Source of the DNA: Diphasiastrum complanatum | Taxonomy: Eukaryota > Streptophyta > Lycopodiopsida > Lycopodiales > Lycopodiaceae | Length of the DNA: 64,000 nt | Assembly (NCBI GenBank): GCA_029204225.1 | Contig: CM055110.1 | Coordinates: 19,946,410 to 20,010,409, forward strand | Reading direction: 5' to 3' | In this document: piece by piece, positions 55,637 through 64,000 of the stretch | Position numbering within the stretch: the stretch's first letter is position 1 | Layout of the letters: every line of letters starts with the position of its first letter | Translations under genes and position numbers: made by a program | Notes under the pieces: model-generated | Seen by the model: only the letters and a program-made list of their open reading frames with translations | What the model was told of the DNA's origin: nothing | The model's database searches: none

Positions 55637-55874
55637 TGGTTCAGGTTCAAAACGGGGAAAAAAATTTAGGTTTCTTTTTTTTTTGAAAATGTGTTTTTGA
55701 GGGTTTTTGGGGTTTACAGATGTCATAGAAAGTCTAGTAACAAGTAGATACATCCAATTTCATGAGAATGCTCTAGAGAATGCAATTTCAAGAGGAGAAG
55801 TTGTGTATGGTGACTATGGCCACTTTCCTCAATCAATTATTGATATTGTCATGGATAGGTTATTAGGTTGCGAG
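55637..55874 (+). other. Unidentified exon-like fragment
   Basis: After GGGGTTTACAG (acceptor-like) an open stretch reads DVIESLVTSRYIQFHENAL, then ENAISRGEVVYGDYGHFPQ and IIDIVMDRLLG up to the gypsy-2 LTR. It is probably the right-hand flank of TE2 within an older element or gene piece. Family not recognised. Confidence 0.3.
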
Positions 55875-56282
55875 AAACTTGAGACTGGGCCTGTAGACTT
55901 GACCGGTGACTCGTGAACCTGCATGGTTGCCACATGTCATGATCTAGGTGTGCACATGGCTTGGAGTCTCTCTCCTTGGAGGTATACAAGGGGAGGAGGA
56001 CTCATTTGCCATCCATTTTATCTACCTAGGAGGAGGTGGATGGAGAGCGTCTGCACGGCCAGCATGTATGCTAGCTTGGGGCAGGAAATGGCTGAGAGCC
56101 TAGGTGGTGGTATGGGACGCCGTCTAGGATGGAAGTTGGACTAACTCCCGCTTGATACAGTCACAGGCCAGGGCATGGTGGGTGGACCTGGATTAGGTCC
56201 TACAGCGGGGTGGAACATGGATCGTTCGGTCTCTTGTGGTTAACCGGCACCTGGAGGTTTGCAGTAAGTTGGGATTGTAACA
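55875..56282 (+). repeat. Gypsy-2 5' LTR, truncated
   Basis: Begins inside the LTR at AAACTTGAGACTGG, without the terminal hairpin part, and ends GATTGTAACA. Confidence 0.9.
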
Positions 56283-56284
56283 TA

Positions 56285-56297
56285 TGGTATCAGAGCC
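56285..56297 (+). other. Gypsy-2 primer binding site
   Basis: TGGTATCAGAGCC, exact plant initiator-Met complement. Confidence 0.88.
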
Positions 56298-57124
56298 ACT
56301 GCATGCTGAAAGCAGGTGCGTTGATCCATAGAAGATTTCTTGTAATTTATGATGCCTCTCACGGAATTCAAAACGGGCTAAAAATGCATTTTTATGCACA
56401 TTTTAGCGTTCTTCTTTCTGCTGTTTTTTCGTAAATTTGAGGGAAAAAAGTTTTTAAAAAAAATAGTTGGGGGCCCAAAAAGGACCTGCCACGTGGCACT
56501 GTCCAGGAAAGGACAGGTGGCAGGCTTTTGGAAATTTGTTCCGCTTGGGATCTGCTGCGATGGGCCCTCCTCAGCGCAAAAAAACTTCCAAGTTGTAGAT
56601 CGCTGCCTGGTTGGTCAACAAAAAGTACTTTGTAAATCTGCCACGTGGCACTGTCCTGGCCCGGACAGGTGGCAGAAGGCAGCGCTCTCCTATTCCGACC
56701 CCCTTCTGATCATTGGGTGGCTCTTTTAGGACCCTCCCGATAGCAAATAATGCACTTTCTTTCATCTCTGTTTTCAAGCGCTGCACTGTCTGGAAAGAAG
56801 GGGAGAGGGGGGGCTGTCAGGTTGCTAGGAGTTGGAAAGGGGGCTGAGGTGGATGCCTAGTTGGCAAAGCAAAGCCACTTGGCAGGGGTAGAACAAGCAT
56901 GGAGAGGGAGGCATACCTCTCCTATGCTAGATTTTTTGGTGAAAAAAGGTGGAGGTGGTGGTGCATCCTTCTCTTTGCTCTCTCTTATTCCTCTTAGCAG
57001 CCATGGACAATACCATTTGGTTTGTGAAGAGACAGCAAGAGTAGCTTTGTATCTACCTTCCTTGAGTAGCTTTTGATTCTCTTCCATTATCTTTTTCTTA
57101 ATTCACCTCTCTTCTCCTTGTAAA
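56298..57124 (+). other. Gypsy-2 leader
   Basis: No gene. CTGCCACGTGGCACTGTCC appears twice (near 56487 and 56638) as a direct repeat containing the palindrome GCCACGTGGC. Confidence 0.55.
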
Positions 57125-57246
57125 ATGGATCCTACTCCTACCACACAGCCTATGTCCCCTGGTAAAGAGGTCACGATATCTACCTCTACCTTAGATCCTG
57201 ATGCCTTGTTGCTTGCAATTAACAATCACAGCAACAAATTGTTGAT
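57125..57246 (+). pseudogene. Gypsy-2 gag start
   Basis: ATG 57125 gives MDPTPTTQPMSPGKEV. After a one-base frame change QQQIVDMQSKHSR matches the gypsy-3 gag (QQQIVDMRSKHE). The deletion joins the next residue to integrase. Confidence 0.75.
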
Positions 57247-58350
57247 ATGCAATCTAAACACAGTCGGAAGACCGATAGGTACTTCGGTCGTATTTGGCTA
57301 GACGTCCTGGCAGGTTCTTCTAGATCTAGTGATGAGCTTGGAATGCAAGATTCCAAGATTTCTCCTCAGGACAAGATACAGAGAGACTATTCCATTAGGA
57401 ATGGGTTGCTTTTCCGGAATGGAAAAGTTTGTGTGCCAGAAAATGATGATATAAGGGCTCAAATCCTGCATGAATGTCATGACAGCCCGTGTGCAGGGCA
57501 ACCTGGCTCACAAAGGATGCTTGACTTAGTAAAAAGGAACTTTTACTGGCCAAACTTAAAAAGTCAAGTGGAGGCATATGTTCGCAAGTGTGCACAATGC
57601 CAAGTTAATGAAGCTGAAAGACTTAAGGCAGCTGGTTTGTTAATGCCCTTGGAAATTCCCGAAAGAAAGTGGGAAAGCATTTCCATGGACTTTGTGGTTG
57701 GGCTACCTCGGACGGGGAAGCAAAATGATGCCATTTGGGTAATAGTTGATAGGTTAACTAAAATGGCGCAGTTCATACCAACCAAGCAAACTGTCAAAGC
57801 TTCTGAACTTGCTCAACTTTTCGTTGAAAAGTTGTTCAGGTTGTTTGGTTTGCCGAATGACATTGTTAGTGATCGAGATGCTAAGTTCATTGGCAAATTC
57901 TGGCAAGCGGTCTTTGAGAAATTAGTGACCACTTTAAGTTTGGGATCATCAAATCATCCTGAATCGGATGGTCAGACAGAGAGGACAAACCAATCTATGG
58001 AAGATATGCTTCGAGCATATGTTGCCAGAAGACAGTCGGATTGGGAAAGGTACCTTCCAATGATTGAGTTTGCGTATAACAGCGCCAAGCACTCTACGAC
58101 GGGGTTTAGTCCATTTTCTCTTATGTATGGTTTCCAGCCTAGGGCTCCCATTTCAGTGGGCCTCAAAGGCCTCAAGGTTAAAGCAGCAGTAGATTTCCTG
58201 CATGACATGCAAGAAATGTTGCATGTTCCTCGCGAGAACGGAAAAACGGCTCAAGATAGAGCCCAATTTTACGCTAATCAAAAGCGGCTACCTAGGGTCT
58301 ATGAGGGGGCTTGGGTATATCTTAGAATCCCAAAAGATTCTAAGGTATAA
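57247..58350 (+). CDS. Gypsy-2 integrase
   Basis: 367-codon frame: linker RYFGRIWLDVLAGSS, zinc part (HECHDSPCAGQPG to CAQCQVNEAE), catalytic core SMDFVVGLPRTGKQ, VDRLTKMAQFIPTK, DIVSDRDAKFIGKFWQAVF and [16 protein letters not shown] (D, D, E all present), then [19 protein letters not shown]. It ends at TAA 58348-58350 where gypsy-1 continues into [10 protein letters not shown], so the stop is a frameshift effect. The catalytic core is uninterrupted, unlike gypsy-1. Confidence 0.87.
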   Translation: MQSKHSRKTDRYFGRIWLDVLAGSSRSSDELGMQDSKISPQDKIQRDYSIRNGLLFRNGKVCVPENDDIRAQILHECHDSPCAGQPGSQRMLDLVKRNFYWPNLKSQVEAYVRKCAQCQVNEAERLKAAGLLMPLEIPERKWESISMDFVVGLPRTGKQNDAIWVIVDRLTKMAQFIPTKQTVKASELAQLFVEKLFRLFGLPNDIVSDRDAKFIGKFWQAVFEKLVTTLSLGSSNHPESDGQTERTNQSMEDMLRAYVARRQSDWERYLPMIEFAYNSAKHSTTGFSPFSLMYGFQPRAPISVGLKGLKVKAAVDFLHDMQEMLHVPRENGKTAQDRAQFYANQKRLPRVYEGAWVYLRIPKDSKV

Positions 58351-58786
58351 AGACTGGAAAATGTCCTAAGTTATCACCTTGTTATGCAGTGCCATTCCGT
58401 ATAGTAAAGAAACTCCATCAGAATGCCTATCAGCTGGAGCTACCTCAAGGAGTTAAAGTTCATCCAGTATTTCACTTTAGTCGTTTAAAGGAACGACTTG
58501 GTGGAAAGGATGACTTGATACTTCAGGAAGACTTAGTTCAGTTGATCTTATCATAGACCACCAATGCCTCCAGTAATTATTTACAAAATCTACTCTATTA
58601 CCTTGGCCACACCTGACATCCTTTGTACCTACTGAACCACAGGCCATTGTTGATGTACGTCAATGTGGGCTCAAGAACCGGCAGGTAACTGAGTACTTGG
58701 TTCGTTGGAAAGGAAGTTCTGAGGATGATGATACTTGGGAAAAGGAACATGACCTTAAACAGAGGTTCCCTGGTTTCCTTCCTTAA
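58351..58786 (+). pseudogene. Gypsy-2 integrase tail and chromodomain
   Basis: Next frame: KLSPCYAVPFRIVKKLHQNA, then VHPVFHFSRLKERLGGKDD and a stop near 58555; then in another frame FVPTEPQAIVDVRQ and the chromodomain EYLVRWKGSSEDDDTWEKEH, ending at TAA 58784-58786. Confidence 0.8.
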
Positions 58787-58813
58787 ATCAAGAATTTTTT
58801 AAGGAAGAGGGAA

Positions 58814-59260
58814 TGTTAGGGACCCAACTCCTTGGGTCCCAACCCTAAACTTGAGACTGGACGATGACTGGGCCTATAGACTTGACCGGTGACTCGTGAA
58901 CTTGCATGGTTGCCACGTGTCATGATCTAGGTGTGCACATGGCTTGGAGTCTCTCTCCTTGGAGGTATACAAGGGGAGGAGGACTCATTTGCCATCCATT
59001 CTATCTACCTAGGAGGAGGTGGATGGAGAGCGTGTGCTCGGCCAGGATGTATGCTAGCTTGGGGCAGGAGATGGCTGAGAGCCTAGGCGGTGGTATGGGA
59101 CGCCGTCTAGGATGGAAGTCGGATCCCACTTGATACGGTCACAGGCCAGGGCATGATGGGTGGACCCGGATTAGGTCCTACGGCGGGGTGGAACGTGAAT
59201 CGTTCGGTCTCTTGTGGTTAACCGACACCTGGAGGTTTGCAGTAAGTTGAGATTGTAACA
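58814..59260 (+). repeat. Gypsy-2 3' LTR
   Basis: 447 bp, TGTTAGGGACCC...GATTGTAACA. Terminal hairpin GGGACCCAA/TTGGGTCCC (58819-58840), a perfect 9-bp stem. Confidence 0.93.
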
Positions 59261-59661
59261 CATTTCGACAGATGTTTGTGCAAAATTGGGTGCTTCTAGA
59301 TGAAAAGAATCGAGCCATGCAACAGTGGACAGGTCTCAAGCAAGACAATTGATCGGTTCAAGAATATGTTGATCGGTATCGAGAGGCGTTGCTGACGATT
59401 CCTGAGAATGTGCCTATGTATTTATGTGGCCTTTTGTGTGAAAGGAGCAAACACACATTGTTCAGAATGCCATTCAGATGGCTCTTTATTATGAAGATGG
59501 GAAGAAGTCCCATGAACCTGCTGCGGGAACCTCAAGTGGTCAAGGCCAAGGGGGGCCAAATGCCTTGGGATAAGCGCAAATTCAAGAAGTTCAAAGGCCA
59601 ATGGCAAGGGCGGGCAAGGACAAAGGCAAGCTCCATGTGGCCAAAAGGGTAAAGGGGTTGG
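59261..59661 (+). pseudogene. Old gag fragment, 3' half
   Basis: FRQMFVQNWVLLDEKNRAMQ, QWTGLKQDN, stop, SVQEYVDRYREALLTIPENV, then frameshifts and a Gln/Gly/Lys-rich part. It is the expected continuation of the capsid started at 52134-52500. Interrupted at 59661 by gypsy-3. Confidence 0.65.
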
Positions 59662-60000
59662 TGTTATGTACCATAACGGTATGCCCTTCAGTGACGGCCT
59701 CGCAAGGGGCATGACGCAGGATCGCAAGGAGCATGACGCAGGACTGGAGTTATCGACATGTCTAGGTGCCACGCGTCACCATCCTAGGTGGTCACGTGTC
59801 ACCGGCAGGACCGTGCTTGATGGGACCCACTGTGCTATGCCTATATAGTGGTGGGGTTTCCCTCTTTCCATTCACTGTGGATGGAGAGCACGTGCGGTGG
59901 GTCGGTTGTGACCCTACGGTTGGGCGGTTACAGTGCGTCGTCATTGGCATGGGGTGTGCGGAACCTTCAAGGCAGTCGATGATCCTAGGGAGTTGTAACA
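59662..60000 (+). repeat. Gypsy-3 5' LTR
   Basis: 339 bp, TGTTATGTACC...GTTGTAACA. Terminal weak hairpin TACC/GGTA (59669-59681); TATA-like CCTATATAGTGG near 59840. It is followed by TGGTATCAAAGCC (60003-60015), one base off the Met-tRNA complement. Confidence 0.85.
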
Positions 60001-60015
60001 ACTGGTATCAAAGCC

Positions 60016-61254
60016 ATCGATTTCTATAAGGTGTACACGTTTCTCTTTGTGTCTTTTCGGTTTGGTATTCCTTTACAAGGGAATGTGGCTGTTTTGTTTT
60101 TTAAATCCTTGTTCAAGGAAGTCCTTGAAAAGGTTGTATGTTGGTTAAAAGCCTAATTTCTTTATTTTGGCTTTTTATTAATTGAGTTTTGTTCTTATGC
60201 AAATCTTTGGATTTGGTTTTTGCAAGAACAAACTTAAAGATGGCTTAGAGTTCTAAGCTAACTTCTGTTAGCCTTGGAGCCTTGTAAAACTTTTGTGTTT
60301 ACCTCCCCTACCTTTGTGAAACCTTCACAGGTTGAAATCAATTTTATGATCTTTGTTGACAGTCTCGTTGATAGACAGGCCTGCAAACTGTACGGACAGT
60401 CAAGGTTAGTTCTACAGTTGGCCTTGTGAACTGTCGGACTGTAGAGAACAGGCAGCGGAGTTGGGGGGGGGGGGGGGATTTAGAGCCTTCCCTTTATCTT
60501 TTTTTTTATAATAAACTTTTGTGGAGGCCTCTGCGGCTGCAGTAGCAGTGTGATCCGATCTTCTGCGCGATCTAAAGGCCTGCAGGTCGGCGTTTGCTGA
60601 TGGGGGGATGATATTTGTACATGTATCTCCCTTTGATTTGACATCTACTCCTTTCTTTTTTTCACTCAACTCTTTGAAAGAGGTTGGGAGGCGCGCTCCC
60701 TTTGATCCGCATGGAGGCGACTCGCGCAAGCAGTCTTTATGACTTGCCTTACCCCTGCGTATTGGGAGATGATTGTACTTCCCTCCCTTTTCGCATCTTC
60801 TTGTGTATTAAAGCTGATGTGATAGCTAAGGAAAAGGGGAGGGGGGGTCGCGCTTCCCAGGAAGATGGGAGACCCAGCCTCATCTTCATGGTGTACTTCC
60901 TTGGACGTACCTTTTTCTTCCCCCCTCTCTATACCTGCAAATCTCCTAAGCTAGGAGAGGGGCTGTGCTAGTACGTAGGAGATGGAATGGGGAGAATAGA
61001 TTGAGGTAGGTTTGCTAAATCTTTGGGGTCCATGAGAGGAGCTTTGGGGAGGGGGTAAAGGAGGAACGTTCACTTCCTTTCCCTCATTCTACCAAGTTGT
61101 TGTAGGGTTTTTTTGCTCTCAAGTTGTTTGTTCTCAAGTTGGTTATTTCTTGAGGCCCTGTGCTCTAGTTTTTTCCTTTTTGCGGTTTCTACACCAAAAA
61201 AAAACCGTAACTCTCCGTTTTCCCTCTAGTTTTTTGCTAGTTACTCCTTTCTCC
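60016..61254 (+). other. Gypsy-3 leader
   Basis: No gene. It contains the hairpin TTCAAGGA/TCCTTGAA near 60113-60130 and a long G run at about 60463-60477. Confidence 0.6.
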
Positions 61255-61968
61255 ATGGACACCCCTATGGATGAGTCTAGAGCTCCAAGTCCCGTCGGGA
61301 CCGATATGAAGAACATGACGCGTGCCATAAATTTGTTACAGCAACAAATTGTGGACATGCGTTCAAAGCATGAACAGGCGGAGGCCGAGATTCGGGCTAC
61401 GTCCCAGTCTGGACAAGCTCTCCTAAACCCGATGTTTGCTCCGAAATTTTTTACCGGAGAGAAGAAGGATAAACACCAAGATGTGGTGTTAGCTTGGTTA
61501 GATCGATGGACGTCGCATTTCTCCATGCACGATCTACCAGATAGCTCACGTATTTCTTGGTGGCAGGACCTTAAAGACCGAGCTACAGTCCCAACCACAT
61601 GGGATGCCTTCCAGGTAACCTTTAAGGCTGCCTTTATGCCTGTCCTAGACGATTTTGAATATTATCGTCGATTTGCTACATTGCAAATGGGGACGAAGCC
61701 CTTGGACGTCTACTTACAAGACTTCCAAGAGGCTGCTTCGCGGTTTTTCAACCGCATAGACGGAGTACTCCTTAAGTTGCATTTCATCTTGGGCTTGCCC
61801 AAGGAATATCAGTTGGAAGTACGTCGTAATCAGCCACAGTCCCTTGAGGATGTTGTGCGTTTCGCTCGGATTTTCGACAATACGCACACGATAACCCGCA
61901 AAGAGCAACCAAAGCCCAAAGCCAAAGACAAATCCTCTGCCGGTCCTTCTTTCAAATGTCAGGCATAG
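61255..61968 (+). pseudogene. Gypsy-3 gag, capsid part
   Basis: ATG 61255: MDTPMDESRAPSPVG, coiled NLLQQQIVDMRSKHEQAEAE, FFTGEKKDKHQDVVLAWLDRW, WWQDLKDRATV and LHFILGLPKEYQLEVR. Compared with gypsy-1, an in-frame loss of about 14 residues precedes WWQDL. The frame ends at TAG 61966-61968 inside the inserted sequence. Confidence 0.83.
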
Positions 61969-62285
61969 TCATGCATTGGAAGTAGGAAGTTTCCGCATGA
62001 CATTATCTATCCTATTTCCAATAGAGAGAGAGAGAGGTAGCGAGTAGAGCAGAAAGAAAAATACTAAAAACTATAGTTGTGCATGAAAGTCTGCCAACGA
62101 GCAAAACACAGCGAAAGAGCAGAATGTCATTCTGCCAACGAGCGAGACACTGACGATCTCGCTCTTAAAACTAAACTGATAATACAAGCGCTCTATTTTC
62201 GTGCATCTCCCTGTCTTGTGCTGTCATTTTGTCTTGATTGCTAGAATAGAATGTGTTCTGTGATGTGTAGTCGCGTGTCTAGGAT
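61958..62285. other. ~330-bp insertion between gypsy-3 capsid and zinc knuckle
   Basis: Sequence absent from gypsy-1 at this place. It has an inverted pair ATTGGAAGTAGGA (61977) / TCCTATTTCCAAT (ends ~62022), a GA run, and CTGCCAACGAGC twice (near 62091 and 62142). Exact ends are uncertain; type unknown. Confidence 0.5.
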
Positions 62286-63491
62286 CCTGTAAACAACTTC
62301 CGCGCAAAAAGAAAATTCAAAGACACAAAATTGTTCGCGAATAAAAAGACGAAGAAGAAAAAGAAACAGCCTCGCTTCCGCGACATCAAAAAGGGCAAGG
62401 AGCACATGGTCGGCGAAGCTTCTCCTTCGGGGAAGAAAAAGAAGCGCCCTCGGTTGGAGAGAGCGGACTTCGACAAGGCCAAAAGCGACGGGCTATGTTT
62501 CTCCTGCATGGAAAAGGGGCACCTTTCCAAGGATTGCCCGAAGAGACGGAAGAAGGGTGGCCGCTCCTTTAACGCAACAGGTAATTCTTCTATTTCTTGT
62601 ATTGATGTATCTTTTAAAGATGAATCAGTTTGTATGAATCGTTGTTTTAATACTGCGGTGTTTGGACCTCACGACCTCATTCGTATGAGTGGGTTCGTAG
62701 GCAGCCAACCTGTGAGTATTCTTTTTGACGACGGTTCTACGCATGATTTTATTAATGCTAAGTTGGTGCAGAAGCTGCAGCTGGCAACCGCACCAAGTGA
62801 CCACAAGTATGTGGTTAGGATGGCAGCTGGTGGGGAGCAGCAGGTCTGGGACCACTTTGTTCCCCACATGTCGTTGAAGATTCAAGACTACGTAGATAGT
62901 TTATCTTTTCATGTCATGAATCTAGATAAGGATGTAATGCTAGGAAAAGAATGGTTTTTTGCTAGAAATGAGTCCTTAAAGAAAGACTATGTATCTCATT
63001 GTATTTCTTTCTTGCATAATGACTCATTGGTTTGCCTTAAAGGCGATGAGCCAGATCTACCTTTTGTAACTGCTCACGAAGCGAATCAATGTATTTTGAA
63101 TTCTAAGTATTTTTCGTATTTATGTTATCTAAAAGATGAATCTTACATAGATGCTTTTAGTACTCATAATGTCAATGTTGATGTATCGCCTTTCCAAAAA
63201 GCATTGCCTTTTACTGATGATAATTTAGAATCTTCACCTGAGGGGAAAATCTTTAAGAGACTTAGGGAAGAATGTAATGATATATTCCTTGAGCAGTTGC
63301 ATGTGGGTCTTCCCCCCTCACGGGGTGTAGACCATCACATAGATCTCTTTCCCGATAGCTCTCTTGTATCGCTTTTTCCCTACAAGATGAGCTCGAAGGA
63401 AGAAGATGAAGTTGCTAGTCAACTCAAGGAGTTGTTGCGTAAAGGCCATATTCGGCCTAATAATCCCCTTGGGGAACTCCTGTTTTGCTAG
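62286..63491 (+). pseudogene. Gypsy-3 zinc knuckle, protease and RT start
   Basis: Lys-rich stretch, knuckle CFSCMEKGHLSKDC, protease ILFDDGSTHDFINAKLV, then the protease-RT linker and RT start VSLFPYKMSSKEEDEVASQL. The frame ends at 63491 because one base is lost near 63466. Confidence 0.85.
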
Positions 63492-64000
63492 CCGGCAAGA
63501 AAGACGGTGGTATTTGTCTTTGTGTCGATTACAAAAAGCTTAACAAAATGACAATTAAAAACCGCTATCCCTTGCCTCGGATGGACGACTTAATGGACCG
63601 ATTGAATGGTGCTAAGTATTTCACCAAATTGGACCTTAGGTCAAGGTACCATCAAATTAGAATTCGCGAGGGGGATGTCTCCAAAACTAATTTTCGTATT
63701 AGATATGGCCATTACGAATTTTTAGTTTTACCCTTTGGTCTAACTAATGCCCCGGCAACCTTCCATCAGATGATGAACGATATTCTTCGTCCATATCTGG
63801 GGAAGTTTCTCGTGGTATTTTTAGATGACATACTGATCTGTAGTAAGACTCTTGAGGAGCACGAGGCGCATTTGCGTACAGTCTTAGATAATATAAGGCA
63901 GGCAAAGCTTTATGCTAAGGAGTCTAAATGTGAGTTCTTTCAAACTCAACTCAAGTATTTGGGACATATCGTTTCCGATCGAGGTCTTGAGATCGACTTT
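63467..64000 (+). pseudogene. Gypsy-3 reverse transcriptase, cut by window edge
   Basis: Open in the shifted frame to base 64000: [47 protein letters not shown] (Arg for the usual Gly), [35 protein letters not shown] (catalytic pair intact) and [16 protein letters not shown]. Confidence 0.87.

Larger units (their letters stand above)
55875..59260 (+). mobile_element. Gypsy-2, internally deleted chromodomain gypsy element
   Basis: 5' LTR truncated (55875-56282), primer site 56285-56297, leader, first ~40 codons of gag, then a jump at about 57243 straight to the RNase H-integrase linker; integrase, chromodomain, polypurine tract (58801-58813) and 3' LTR (58814-59260). Protease, RT and RNase H are absent. 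It is related to gypsy-1 and gypsy-3. Confidence 0.9.
59662..64000 (+). mobile_element. Gypsy-3, Ty3/gypsy element running off the right edge
   Basis: 5' LTR 59662-60000, primer site, leader, gag, a foreign insertion between gag and the zinc knuckle, protease and RT to the window end. It shares the gag-pol layout of gypsy-1 but has a different LTR. Confidence 0.92.

Noticed and set aside
1-64000. tRNA, rRNA or CRISPR features
   Set aside because: None could be supported by eye; the repeats present are LTRs, microsatellites and LINE parts, with no spacer-repeat arrays.

Overview
This is nuclear DNA of a land plant. It is low in genes and crowded with retroelements. The plant assignment rests on the C-terminal exons of a plant-type 7-hydroxymethyl chlorophyll a reductase (HCAR), a SEC23 (COPII coat) exon, chromodomain Ty3/gypsy elements with initiator-Met primer sites, and Ty1/copia remnants. 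The LINE family differs from ordinary angiosperm L1 (L1-type ORF1 protein, RT block GVKQGCPLSP, TC-repeat tails). A non-flowering lineage is possible, but the sequence does not prove it.

1-22.6 kb: five LINE copies (A-E) lie head to tail on the + strand. A, B, C and E end in a 3' stem-loop, an (A)ATAAA-like stretch and a TC tract; in three cases the next LINE starts straight after the tract. LINE-C is the most complete. LINE-B has lost endonuclease and C-terminal blocks but keeps a 636-codon RT frame. D and E are fused, truncated copies. A 7.1-kb chromodomain gypsy element (gypsy-1, 14365-21504) is nested in LINE-E. The last TC/AC tract abuts an HCAR exon.

22.6-25.5 kb: six phase-consistent exons encode the last ~161 residues of HCAR. 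Its N-terminal exons must lie left of the window, so the LINE/gypsy array appears to fill an HCAR intron of at least 22.6 kb. The final TC tract sits at that intron's 3' splice site.

25.5-44.6 kb: mostly non-coding, with an ORF1-only LINE (minus strand, 31.5-32.7 kb), a foldback at 33.2 kb, decayed copia elements (35.2-37.2 and 40.1-40.8 kb), a G/T-rich 2.5-kb block ending in a polypurine tract, and a solo copia LTR (42831-43845).

44.6-55.6 kb: the large 3' exon of SEC23 (minus strand) is bracketed by two inverted copies of a 3.1-kb non-autonomous LTR element (TE1 +, TE2 -). Both carry the same uncharacterised long ORF. A ~0.73-kb inverted-repeat DNA element adjoins TE1.

52.1-64 kb: nested gypsy elements. 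One old gag is split by TE2 and gypsy-2 (a deletion derivative keeping integrase and chromodomain but no RT). Gypsy-3 is inserted in the second half of that gag and runs off the right edge inside its RT. Only HCAR and SEC23 look like host genes; most element reading frames are broken by stops or frameshifts.
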